DNA of 63,260 nucleotides from Acidimicrobiia bacterium (GTDB lineage: Bacteria > Actinomycetota > Acidimicrobiia > Spongiisociales > UBA5794): positions 1 to 63,260 of the forward strand of contig DASWKR010000072.1 of assembly GCA_036396535.1 (NCBI GenBank). The letters run 5' to 3'. Each line of letters begins with the position of its first letter. The stretch's first letter is position 1. The position numbers and the translations under genes were made by a program. Below, one piece after another: positions 33,614 to 41,637 of the stretch. The notes below the pieces were generated by a model that saw only the letters and a list, made by a program, of their open reading frames with translations, searched no databases and was not told the origin of the DNA.

Positions 33614-36060
33614 GCACACGCGTCGACTCGGCGAGGCGCGCCGTCAGGAAGGTGATCCGCGACGCCCGCGACAAGAACAAATGGAGGAAGATCGTCAAGT
33701 TCCGGCTGTGGATGCCGGTCGCCCTCCAGCTGCTGTTGATCGGTGCTCTGCTCTGGTACACGACGACACGGTTCCCCGGCTTCATCAACGCCACCAACGT
33801 CGAGCAGATCCTCATCCTGGCCCTTCCCCTGATCGTGGTGACGATCGCCCAGACCCATGCCCTGCTCGTCGGCTACCTCGACCTCTCGGTAGGAGCGATG
33901 ATCAGCCTCGGTGTGGTTCTCGCATCGTTCTACATAGGTGCCGAGGCGAGCATGTCCCAGATCTTCCTCGGAACCGGGCTCATCCTCCTCTGTGGAGTCG
34001 CTCTCGGTCTCGTCAACGCCACCCTCATCCGCGGCTTCAAGATCCCGTCGATCATCGCCACCCTGGCCACGCTCAGCATCCTGGACGGCATCGCGCTCAC
34101 CCGGCGCCCGACCGCCCAGGGCGTGATCAGCGGCGACCTCGTTTCCTTCCTCACCGCGAGCATCGGACCCATCCCGGTGGCCTTCATCGTGATCGTCCTC
34201 GGCGCCGCCCTGCTCGACCTGTGGCTCCACGGATCCGGATCGGGCCTCGCTCTGCGATCTGTCGGATTCGACGAGCGCTCGGCGAAGCGAGGAGGCGTCA
34301 GCACCAATTGGCTGCGAGTGCGTGCCCTCCTCCTCTCCGCGGTGCTGGCGGCCGTCGCTTCGTTCTTCGTCATGGCTCGATCGCCGATCGGCAACGCTCA
34401 GGTCGGCTCCACGTTCGCGCTCAACAGCATCACCGCGGCCGTGCTCGGCGGGGCGGCGCTGGCCGGGGGAAGAGCGACGTTCATCGGCGGCACAGTGGCG
34501 GCGGTCCTCCTCGCCCTCATCCTCACCGTCCTGCCCTACCTCGGCCTCTCAGCCAACGACGGCGCCATGATCATCGGCGTCCTCGTCCTGATCGGGATCG
34601 TCCTCTTCCAGGCGGGAGACCTCAAGGAGCTGGTGAAGCGCAACTACAAGCGGGCTCGACGCCTCGTCATCGGCAGCCGCGCCGCCAAGCAGGCAGAGCT
34701 CCCCGCCTACTACCCGGCAGGCATCGATTTCAGCGTCGTTTCGACCGATCGCAAGCTGATCAAGGGCGGAACGGTGCTCAGCATGGACCCGAGCGTCGGC
34801 GACTTCACCGGGGACGTGCTGATCGACGGCGCCACCATCGTCCGGGTCGGCCCTGAGCTGAGCAATGGCGAGGTGGAGGTGATCGACGCTACCGGAATGA
34901 TCGTCATGCCCGGGTTCGTCGACACCCACCGCCATATCTGGGAAGGCTTGCTTCGCAACATCGGCACCGACGTGCCTCTCGAAGGACGCAACGGCTACAT
35001 CTCGTTCGTGCTCCACAAGCTGGCGCCCGCCTTTCGGCCCCAGGACGCTTACGTCGGCAACCTGGTCTCCGCGCTCGGAGCGATCGACGCCGGGATCACG
35101 ACGCTGCTCGACTGGTCGCACATCCAGGGCTCTCCCGCCCATACCGATGCCGTCATCCAGGCGCTGAAGGACTCGGGGATGAGGGCCGTTTTCGCCTACG
35201 GGTTCCCGTGGTGGGGGAAGTGGGAGGAGCGGCAGCCGAGCTGGTTCGTCAGGGCCGCCACCGAGCACTTCTCGTCGAAGGACCAGATGCTCACGCTGGC
35301 CCTGGCGGCGCCCGGCCCGGAGTTCACAGATTTCGAGGTGTCACGAGACCATTGGAAGCTGGCCAGGGAGACGGGGGCAAGGATCACCACGCATGTGGGA
35401 GTGGGCAGCTACGGCCAGGACGCCAAGGTCCAGGAGATGGGCAAGGCGGGGCTTCTAGGTCCGGACACGACCTACATCCACTGCACGACGCTCAACGACA
35501 CCGAGATCCAGATGATCGTCGACACCGGCGGTACCGTTTCGCTGGCGTCTCCCGTCGAGATGATGATGGGCCACGGGATGCCTCCGATCCAGAAGTTCCT
35601 CGACAGGGGTCTGCGTCCCAGCCTCAGCATCGACGTCGAGACCAACGTGCCGAACGACATGTTCAATCAGATGCGCTCGGTGCTCGGCCTGCAGCGGGCC
35701 CTGGCCTCCGCAGAGGGCAAGGCGCCCATGGCCACTCGCGACGTCTTGGCTTGTGCCACGGTCGAGGGCGCCAGGGCGAATGGCCTCGAGTCGAAGGTCG
35801 GCACCCTGACCCCCGGCAAGCAGGCGGACGTGATCATGCTCCGCACCGACCGCATGAACGTCACACCGCTCAACGATCCGGCTGCCGCCGTCGTCGCCTC
35901 CATGGACACCAGCAATGTGGAAACCGTCCTGATCGGCGGCCGGGTGATGAAGCGCCACGGGCAACTCCTCCACGTCGACTGGCCTGCGGTTCGCCGCGCC
36001 GTGCTGGAATCCCGCGACTACGTCGTTGAGAAGTCGGGGTTCAAGCTACCCAAGGTCTGA
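33610..36060 (+). CDS. Fusion: ribose-type ABC permease plus amidohydrolase
   Basis: 816-residue protein joining two normally separate parts. Residues ~30-350 are an ABC permease of the RbsC family (VGYLDLSVGAMISLGVV signature, about 9-10 helices). A linker of ~30 residues follows (AKQAELPAYYPAGIDF), then a full amidohydrolase from ~380 to 816, with metal ligands His440 and His442 in VDTHRH, His595 in ITTHVG, His624 in YIHCTT and Asp675 in SIDVET. No start codon or ribosome site lies at the domain border, so the link is real at the reading-frame level. The enzyme would sit at the cytoplasmic mouth of the channel. It starts inside the ATPase stop codon and closes the operon. Confidence 0.9.
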   Translation: MSTRVDSARRAVRKVIRDARDKNKWRKIVKFRLWMPVALQLLLIGALLWYTTTRFPGFINATNVEQILILALPLIVVTIAQTHALLVGYLDLSVGAMISLGVVLASFYIGAEASMSQIFLGTGLILLCGVALGLVNATLIRGFKIPSIIATLATLSILDGIALTRRPTAQGVISGDLVSFLTASIGPIPVAFIVIVLGAALLDLWLHGSGSGLALRSVGFDERSAKRGGVSTNWLRVRALLLSAVLAAVASFFVMARSPIGNAQVGSTFALNSITAAVLGGAALAGGRATFIGGTVAAVLLALILTVLPYLGLSANDGAMIIGVLVLIGIVLFQAGDLKELVKRNYKRARRLVIGSRAAKQAELPAYYPAGIDFSVVSTDRKLIKGGTVLSMDPSVGDFTGDVLIDGATIVRVGPELSNGEVEVIDATGMIVMPGFVDTHRHIWEGLLRNIGTDVPLEGRNGYISFVLHKLAPAFRPQDAYVGNLVSALGAIDAGITTLLDWSHIQGSPAHTDAVIQALKDSGMRAVFAYGFPWWGKWEERQPSWFVRAATEHFSSKDQMLTLALAAPGPEFTDFEVSRDHWKLARETGARITTHVGVGSYGQDAKVQEMGKAGLLGPDTTYIHCTTLNDTEIQMIVDTGGTVSLASPVEMMMGHGMPPIQKFLDRGLRPSLSIDVETNVPNDMFNQMRSVLGLQRALASAEGKAPMATRDVLACATVEGARANGLESKVGTLTPGKQADVIMLRTDRMNVTPLNDPAAAVVASMDTSNVETVLIGGRVMKRHGQLLHVDWPAVRRAVLESRDYVVEKSGFKLPKV

Positions 36061-36087
36061 ACCCACCGCGGCGGAGCGACCGGCAGT

Positions 36088-36777
36088 TCACTCGGTCTCT
36101 CCGTTGCTGCTCCGAGCCCTCCCCTCGGTGCGCTCCGTGCCCGCAGCCGCGACGACACCCGCCCGCCACCCGGGAGCGCGGCCCCCGGGCGGTGGCTCGA
36201 GGTCGTCGACCCGCAACCCGCTCCGAGTCAGCAGCCACGAGATCACCGAGTTCGAGTTCCACATCTCCCCCGTCCCCAGCTCGTCGCGACCCCACAGGAG
36301 GGGCGGCACCGCTGCCACCAGGTCGAGAAGCCGTCGCGCCAGCAGCGGGTCGTCGCTGACGAGTAGCGGGCTCGCAACCGCCTCGCCGACGTCCGGGATC
36401 ACCCCGTCCCGCCAGCAGCGCACCTCGTACCGGAAGGCGCGGAACCGGGCGATCCGGCGGCCGCCGACCGGGCCCTCGACCAGGACCCCACGCGATGCGC
36501 TGTCGGTGTCTGGACTGGGCCAAGCGTTCTCGATGGTGAACCGTCCATCGGGCACGTTCACCTCGAGCGCCGTGTGGTAGAGATCGAGAGGGCGCCTCCG
36601 CTCGAGGCGCGCCTTGATCGCCTCGTATACCCGCCCGTTCAACCGAACGAAGCCGGCGCCCCCTGCACCGAGCGGGATCCAATACAGGTCGATCCTGGTT
36701 TCGCCGGGCACTCTTTGATCACCACCTAGAATGTCGATCGGCGGACGGGTGTCAGGCGGGATCGCGCCGACGATCAT
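36088..36777 (-). CDS. Conserved hypothetical protein
   Basis: 229-residue soluble protein I cannot place in a named family. It has DLYHTALEVNVPDGRFTIENAWP, then RYEVRCWRDGVIPD and WNSNSVISWLLTRSGL followed by a Pro/Gly-rich GGRAPGWRAG. The order His ... Asn-Ser-Asn/Trp-x-x-SxxSW recalls NlpC/LRAT-like papain folds, but a catalytic Cys is not where expected, so I leave this as a suggestion. It converges with the fusion gene and its start overlaps the small membrane-protein gene by 26 nt. Confidence 0.6.
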   Translation of the reverse strand: MIVGAIPPDTRPPIDILGGDQRVPGETRIDLYWIPLGAGGAGFVRLNGRVYEAIKARLERRRPLDLYHTALEVNVPDGRFTIENAWPSPDTDSASRGVLVEGPVGGRRIARFRAFRYEVRCWRDGVIPDVGEAVASPLLVSDDPLLARRLLDLVAAVPPLLWGRDELGTGEMWNSNSVISWLLTRSGLRVDDLEPPPGGRAPGWRAGVVAAAGTERTEGRARSSNGETE

Positions 36778-36943
36778 CGCTCCCGCGGTGGGAGTGTCCG
36801 CCGAACAACACGTTGAAGACGACTCCGAAGGCCAGCAGCGCCACCAACCCCCATCCGAGGCTGTTGGTGAGCACCCAGACGATCGTCATCGTGGCCAGCC
36901 CTCCGATCGTCATGAGCACGACCCAGCGCACGTTGCGGCTCAT
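36752..36943 (-). CDS. Small two-helix membrane protein
   Basis: 63-residue protein with two hydrophobic segments, WVVLMTIGGLATMTIVWVL and GLVALLAFGVVFNVLFGG, and a charged His/Arg/Asp tail (GHSHRGSDDRRRDP). A hairpin in the membrane with a cytoplasmic or outer tail is likely. No family is recognised. It precedes and overlaps the hypothetical gene at 36088-36777, so they may be coupled. The start has no strong ribosome site. Confidence 0.6.
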   Translation of the reverse strand: MSRNVRWVVLMTIGGLATMTIVWVLTNSLGWGLVALLAFGVVFNVLFGGHSHRGSDDRRRDPA

Positions 36944-37044
36944 GGATGCAGGTTATCTCCCGCGTTGGTGCCGCCCGTAGGGCCGTAGGACCCGGCCTCA
37001 CTGCATGTCGCGGCGTCGACTTTTGACGCTCCGGCTGCCGGGCG

Positions 37045-37602
37045 TCAGACCCGCCGGTAATGGAGGTAGACGACGTGCGAGGCGAACGTCCGTGTCTCGA
37101 CCAGTTCCAGGTCGAACCTCTCGTCCAATGTCGGAAAGTATGGTGTGCCGCCCCCCAACACGATTGGACTCATGAAGAGCCCGTACTCGTCGACCAGGCC
37201 CATCCTCGTCAGGCTGGACGCCAGGCCGGCGCCCCCGACGCCCAGGTCCTTACCCGGCTGTTCCTTCAGCCGGGCGACCTCATCGGCTACGCCGTCTCTC
37301 ACCAATCTGGCATTGCCCTCGACGGCCTCGAGCGTCCTCGAGAACACGACCTTGGGCAGGCTCCTCCAGATGTGGGCGAACTCGAGCTCGGGGTCTGAGG
37401 TCCATCGTTCCTCATCGCCGGATTCCCAGACCAGCATCTCCTCGTAGAGCCGCCGTCCGAGGAGGTGCGCGCCCAATTCGAGGGTCCGTGCGTTGTGGAA
37501 CCGATGCAGCTCCTCGTCCGGCGCCGACCAGTCGATCTCGCCGCCGCGCCCGGCGATGAAGCCGTCGAGCGATACTGTCATCGAGTAGATGAGCTTCCGC
37601 AT
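37045..37602 (-). CDS. Dihydrofolate reductase-like / RibD C-terminal domain protein
   Basis: 185-residue reductase-like protein. MRKLIYSMTVSLDGFIAG is the hallmark opening of the YwjB/RibD-C group, HLLGRRLYEEM and GGAGLASSLTRMGLVDEY are the NADPH-site elements, and PIVLGGGTPYFP closes the sheet. Such stand-alone proteins bind NADPH; few have known substrates. ATG at 37602 follows GAGGAGG. It diverges from the TetR gene at 37714, with a GTAC-containing imperfect palindrome between. Confidence 0.9.
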   Translation of the reverse strand: MRKLIYSMTVSLDGFIAGRGGEIDWSAPDEELHRFHNARTLELGAHLLGRRLYEEMLVWESGDEERWTSDPELEFAHIWRSLPKVVFSRTLEAVEGNARLVRDGVADEVARLKEQPGKDLGVGGAGLASSLTRMGLVDEYGLFMSPIVLGGGTPYFPTLDERFDLELVETRTFASHVVYLHYRRV

Positions 37603-37675
37603 GATGGACCTCCTCGTTCGACAGCCATTCTGCTCGCCCTGCGACGTGACGGGATTGCCGAGTGCCGGGCTCAGA

Positions 37676-37693
37676 CTTACCTTGTACGTTAAG
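37676..37693. promoter_or_regulatory. Imperfect TetR operator upstream of the regulator
   Basis: CTTACC and GTTAAG around TTGTAC form an imperfect inverted repeat 20 nt before the TetR start, between it and the DHFR-like gene. Same CTTA/GTAC vocabulary as the site before the ABC genes; likely autoregulation. Confidence 0.45.
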
Positions 37694-37713
37694 ATGAGGG
37701 CAACGGAGCCAGG

Positions 37714-38412
37714 ATGTCCACAGACACCAATCCAGTGACCCGAGTCCCGCTGAGCAGATCGCGGGTGCTGCGAGCCGCGGTGGGCCTCGCCGACCGAGGC
37801 GGCATCAAGTCGCTCACGATGCGCAACCTCGCCCAGGAGCTCGGCGTCGAGGCAATGTCGCTCTACTACCACGTGGCCAACAAGGACGAGATCCTCGATG
37901 GTGTCGCCGAGCTCGTCGTCGAGGACGTCAACGAGGCGGTGGGTGCCATCAGCGGGCCTTCCGCGCAGGACGACTGGAAGACGGTCATGCGCGCCAGGAT
38001 CCTCACGGCGCGCGACGTCTTCCTCCGCCATCCTTGGGCGCCTGGGTTGCTCGAGAGCCGGAATGCCATGAGCCCGGCGACCGTCAGATACTTCAACGGG
38101 CTCCTTGGGATCTTCCGCCAAGGGGGCTTCTCCTACGACCTGGCGCACCACGCCATGCACGCCCTCGGCAGCCGGGCGATGGGCTTCGCCCAGGAGATGT
38201 TCGAGCCGGACACCGAGGACGGCGGCGATGATGCGGCGACCGCCATCCTCGAGGAGATGGCAGACCAACTTCCATACATCGTGGAGATGATGATGGAGGT
38301 CGCCCACGACGACCCCGATTCGACCCTCGGTTGGTGTGACGACCAAACCGAGTTCGAGTTCGGGCTCGACCTCATTCTCGACGGGCTCGAGAGGCTCCGC
38401 GACAAGCCCTGA
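37714..38412 (+). CDS. TetR/AcrR-family regulator (1)
   Basis: Transcriptional repressor of 232 residues. The N-terminal helix-turn-helix includes SLTMRNLAQELGVEAMSLYYHVANKDEILDG (TetR with the TetR_C_1-type SLYYHV signature). The ligand domain includes LESRNAMSPATVRYFNGLL and a long C-terminal helix FGLDLILDGLERL. Probably senses the drug or metabolite exported by the DrrAB-like transporter downstream; operators lie at 37676-37693 and 38500-38536. It is paralogous to the TetR at 45260. Confidence 0.92.
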   Translation: MSTDTNPVTRVPLSRSRVLRAAVGLADRGGIKSLTMRNLAQELGVEAMSLYYHVANKDEILDGVAELVVEDVNEAVGAISGPSAQDDWKTVMRARILTARDVFLRHPWAPGLLESRNAMSPATVRYFNGLLGIFRQGGFSYDLAHHAMHALGSRAMGFAQEMFEPDTEDGGDDAATAILEEMADQLPYIVEMMMEVAHDDPDSTLGWCDDQTEFEFGLDLILDGLERLRDKP

Positions 38413-38469
38413 CCTCCGGCCTCTTGTCTATCCGGGTATGACGCCAACCGGCCCGCCGTGCCGATCTCC

Positions 38470-38536
38470 TTGACAGTCTTACGGCGTATGGTTACCTTAC
38501 GTCGTACAACTTACAACGTACGACGGTGTTCGTACG
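38470..38536 (+). promoter_or_regulatory. Promoter and overlapping TetR operators of the exporter operon
   Basis: TTGACA at 38470-38475 and TACCTT at 38493-38498 with a 17-bp gap make a sigma70-type promoter. Just downstream, CGTCGTAC/GTACGACG at 38500-38525 (10-nt gap) and CGTACGA/TCGTACG at 38517-38536 (6-nt gap) are perfect inverted repeats that share a half-site. The layout fits repression by the adjacent TetR. Confidence 0.7.
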
Positions 38537-38558
38537 TCAATCGGGAGGAAACACAAGC

Positions 38559-39584
38559 ATGATCCACACCACCGAGTCGCCCTGGGAAGGCGACGTCATC
38601 GAGGCTCGGGGCCTCATGAAGCGCTATGGCGACGTGGTCGCCCTCGACGGGCTCGACCTGACGGTCCCGGAAGGGACGATCCTCGGCCTGCTCGGCCCCA
38701 ACGGAGCCGGGAAGACGACCGCCGTGTCCATCTTGACAACGCTCATCGAGCCCGACGCCGGGACGGCGCGCGTCGCCGGAGCGGACGTTGCGGCGTCGCC
38801 CCGCGAGGTGCGGAAGCGCATCGGCCTGTCTGGTCAATACGCCGCCGTGGACGAGCACCTCACCGGATTCGAGAACCTCGACATGATCGGGCGGCTCTAT
38901 CACCTCGGGAGCCGGGCCGCGAAGAAGCGGGCACGCGAGCTGCTCGACAGGTTTGACCTCGCCGACGCGGCGGACCGCCCCGTCAAGACCTATTCCGGTG
39001 GGATGCGGCGGCGCCTCGACCTCGCCGGCGCTCTCGTGGCGGAGGCTCCCGTTCTCTTCCTCGACGAGCCGACGACTGGGTTGGATCCGAGGAGCCGAGC
39101 CCAGCTGTGGGCCGTGATCGGCGACCTGGTCGGTCGCGGTGCGACGGTGCTCCTCACGACCCAGTACATGGAGGAGGCGGACCAGCTCGCCGACGACATC
39201 GTCGTCATCGACCACGGCCGCGTGATCGCACATGGCACGGCGGATGAGCTGAAAGCGAAAGTCGGAGGCGAGCGCATCGAGGTTGCACTCCAGACGAGTG
39301 CCGGCGTCGACGAGGCGCACCGCGTGTTGGCTCGGTTCGCCCTGGACGCGCCGCGCATCGGGGAGCGCTCCGTGACGGTCGCCATCTCGGGTGGTGCCAG
39401 GACGTTCACTCGAGCCCTCCGGATGCTCGAAACCGCCGGCGTCGAGATGCACGACGTGGGGCTGCGACGGCCGACGCTCGACGACGTGTTCCTGTCCCTC
39501 ACCGGCCACGGCGTCGACCGCGGCGAGAAGCTCGACCAAGCCTCGGGCAATGGGGAGCTCGTGTCGATGAAGGAGGTTCGCTGA
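38559..39584 (+). CDS. DrrA-like ABC exporter ATPase
   Basis: ABC ATPase of 341 residues of the daunorubicin-resistance type. Walker A GPNGAGKTT, signature YSGGMRRRLDLAGAL, Walker B VLFLDEPTTGLDP and the H-loop-region TTQYMEEADQLADDI are intact. The C-terminal ~100 residues (from about 240) form the DrrA extension ending in the LDDVFLSLTGH motif. ATG at 38559 is preceded by GGGAGG. It overlaps the permease start by one base. Expected to export a hydrophobic drug or lipid; regulated by the upstream TetR. Confidence 0.94.
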   Translation: MIHTTESPWEGDVIEARGLMKRYGDVVALDGLDLTVPEGTILGLLGPNGAGKTTAVSILTTLIEPDAGTARVAGADVAASPREVRKRIGLSGQYAAVDEHLTGFENLDMIGRLYHLGSRAAKKRARELLDRFDLADAADRPVKTYSGGMRRRLDLAGALVAEAPVLFLDEPTTGLDPRSRAQLWAVIGDLVGRGATVLLTTQYMEEADQLADDIVVIDHGRVIAHGTADELKAKVGGERIEVALQTSAGVDEAHRVLARFALDAPRIGERSVTVAISGGARTFTRALRMLETAGVEMHDVGLRRPTLDDVFLSLTGHGVDRGEKLDQASGNGELVSMKEVR

Positions 39585-40390
39585 TGGAGCGGATCGGATA
39601 TGCGATCGCCGACGGCGTCACCATCGCCAGGCGGAACGTCATCAAGGTGCGGCGGGTGCCCGAGATCCTCGTGTCCGTGCTGATCACTCCGCTGCTGTTC
39701 GTGCTGATGTTCGCCTATGTGTTCGGCAGCTCGATCGAGATCCCCGGCGGCTCGTATCGGGAGTTCCTCGTCGGCGGGGCGTTCGCCCTGACGCTGACGT
39801 TCGGCGCCACCTTCACGGGCGCCGGCCTGGCGGACGACATGCAGAAGGGCATCATCGACCGGTTCCGGTCACTGCCCATGTCACGCTCGGCGGTGGTCTT
39901 CGGACGAACAGCCAGCGACGTGATCTACAACGCGCTGTCGCTGCTGGTGATGGCGGGTGCCGGCTTGGCGGTCGGATGGCGGATCCACAACGGGATTGGA
40001 AAGGCCATGCTCGGTTTCGGGCTGCTGCTCCTGTTCGCCTACTCCATCTCGTGGGTCATGGCCTATGTCGGGCTCTTGGTTCCGAGCGTCGAGGTGGTGA
40101 ACAACGCCTCGTTCATGGTGATCTTCCCGCTCACCTTCATCGCCAACACGTTCGTCCCCGCCGACAACCTGCCGACACCGCTGCGGGTGTTCGCTGAGTG
40201 GAACCCGGTTTCGGCGGTGACCCACGCTGCGCGCCAGCTCTTCGGCAACATCCCGCCGGGAGCGGCGGAGCCGACCGCTTGGTCGCTCCGGAACCCGGCG
40301 CTCTACGCGCTGCTCTGGATCGCGATCATCATCGCCGTGTTCGCACCACTGGCCGTGCGCCGATATCGCCGGTCGCGGGCGCGGGCATGA
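39584..40390 (+). CDS. DrrB-like ABC-2 exporter permease
   Basis: Membrane subunit of 268 residues with about six helices. VRRVPEILVSVLITPLLFVLMFAYVFG is the ABC-2 start, FPLTFIANTFVPADNLPTPLRVFAEWNPVSAVTHAARQL is the family's late-loop signature (FANTFVPxxxMP type), and the end is basic. It starts in the ATPase stop codon (TGATG), so the two subunits are made together. Pairs with the DrrA-like ATPase. Confidence 0.94.
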   Translation: MERIGYAIADGVTIARRNVIKVRRVPEILVSVLITPLLFVLMFAYVFGSSIEIPGGSYREFLVGGAFALTLTFGATFTGAGLADDMQKGIIDRFRSLPMSRSAVVFGRTASDVIYNALSLLVMAGAGLAVGWRIHNGIGKAMLGFGLLLLFAYSISWVMAYVGLLVPSVEVVNNASFMVIFPLTFIANTFVPADNLPTPLRVFAEWNPVSAVTHAARQLFGNIPPGAAEPTAWSLRNPALYALLWIAIIIAVFAPLAVRRYRRSRARA

Positions 40391-40401
40391 GTCGACCGGC
40401 T

Positions 40402-40752
40402 TCACGCCGTGGGCGCCACCGCTCGGGTCGGAACCCATCCCTCTCGGCCGGCGGCGTTGCGGCACCAGAGCCAGCCGCTCTCGTCGTCCCGCTCGAGAAC
40501 CTCCAGCGTCTCCCCGGAGACGGTCGACAGCACGGTCGTGTCGTAGCGGGTGACGACCGTTGCCCACCCGGAGTCGGCGTCGAGGTAGCGGCTCGGCACC
40601 CACCCCTCACCGGTCTCCGTCGTCACCAAGACGAACGCCGGCCAGGTCGTGTCCCGTTCGCCCACCTGGACGCGGTCTCCGGACGCGACCTGGATCGGGG
40701 GGCGCGGCGAGATCTCGTGCGACTCGATCGCTCGCACTCGTCCCCCCGCCAT
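40402..40752 (-). CDS. Double SH3-domain protein
   Basis: 116-residue protein built from two SH3-like repeats. The first spans about 15-55 (GDRVQVGERDTTWPAFVLV, GEGWVPSRYLD) and the second about 60-110 (TVSGETLEVLERDDESGWLWCRNAAGREGWVPTRAVA). Each keeps ALYDY-equivalent positions and the GWVP motif. Bacterial SH3 proteins of this kind bind peptides or wall, but no signal peptide is present here. ATG at 40752. It converges with the DrrB gene and diverges from the hydrolase at 40845. Confidence 0.75.
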   Translation of the reverse strand: MAGGRVRAIESHEISPRPPIQVASGDRVQVGERDTTWPAFVLVTTETGEGWVPSRYLDADSGWATVVTRYDTTVLSTVSGETLEVLERDDESGWLWCRNAAGREGWVPTRAVAPTA

Positions 40753-40844
40753 GCTGCTCGACTCCGCCAAGTGTCCACCCGGTTCGGATCTGACGCTCCG
40801 CTCGCGATGCAATGTCCAGCCGGCCATGGTATGCGTGGGCCCTC

Positions 40845-41621
40845 ATGACGAATGTCGCAGCCTCCGCCGACGGCGTCCCGGTGCGCTTCCATGTGGACGG
40901 CTCCGGGCTGCCGGCTCTGGTCTTCGTCCACGGATGGTCGTGCGACCGGACCTACTGGAGCCGCCAGGTGGGCACCTTCGCCGAGCGGCACCGAGTCGTC
41001 GCCGTCGACCTGGCGGGCCACGGGGAATCGGGCTCCGGCCGGAGTGCGTGGACGATGCCCGCATTCGGCGACGACGTGGCCGCGGTCGTGGAGAGCCTCC
41101 AGCTCGACGAGGCGGTGCTCATCGGCCACTCCATGGGCGGCGACGTCGTCGTCGAAGCTGCCCGCAAACTACCGGGTCGGGTCACCGGCCTCGTCTGGGT
41201 GGACACCTACAGGACGCTTGGAGAATCGAGAACGTCCGACCAACTCGAGGCGTTCATAGCTCCGTTCCGCCGCGACTTCGTCACGGCGACCCGCAGGCTC
41301 GTCCACACGTTCTTCGTGCCGTCGTCCGACCCCGACCTCGTCGAATGGGTGGCGTCCGACATGTCGTCCGCGCCCGTCGACGTCGCGGTCGACGCCCTGG
41401 AGCACGCCTTCACCAACGACGGAGCCGTCGTCTCCGGTCTGCGAGAGCTCGACCTCACGGTGGTTGCCATCAACCCGGACTACCGGCCGACCGACGTGGC
41501 GGCCCTCGGCGCCCACGGGGTGGGCACCGTGATCATGCCAGGGGTCGGGCACTTCCCGATGATGGAGGACCCCGACGCCTTCAACCGGCTCTTGGGACGG
41601 ACGATCGAGGGGATGCCATGA
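40845..41621 (+). CDS. Alpha/beta hydrolase (1)
   Basis: Alpha/beta-hydrolase-fold enzyme of 258 residues. FVHGWSCDRTYW gives the oxyanion loop, GHSMGGDVVVEAA the nucleophile elbow with Ser in GHSMG, and VIMPGVGHFPMMEDP the catalytic His. The acid is probably the Asp in VVAINPDYRP. Substrate unknown; esterase or C-C hydrolase are both possible. I chose ATG 40845 because homologues begin here, although neither this nor the ATG at 40812 has a clear ribosome site. Confidence 0.88.
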   Translation: MTNVAASADGVPVRFHVDGSGLPALVFVHGWSCDRTYWSRQVGTFAERHRVVAVDLAGHGESGSGRSAWTMPAFGDDVAAVVESLQLDEAVLIGHSMGGDVVVEAARKLPGRVTGLVWVDTYRTLGESRTSDQLEAFIAPFRRDFVTATRRLVHTFFVPSSDPDLVEWVASDMSSAPVDVAVDALEHAFTNDGAVVSGLRELDLTVVAINPDYRPTDVAALGAHGVGTVIMPGVGHFPMMEDPDAFNRLLGRTIEGMP

Positions 41622-41637
41622 CGCGCCGAAGGCAAGC

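Noticed and set aside
34620-34760. Hidden separate start for an independent amidohydrolase inside the fusion
   Set aside because: No ATG, GTG or TTG with a ribosome site stands in frame near the domain border; the first in-frame ATG (34783) cuts into the domain.
37603-38346. N-terminal extension of the DHFR-like protein over the TetR gene
   Set aside because: The extension lies opposite a clear TetR gene, and the ATG at 37602 has GAGGAGG upstream and the family start.
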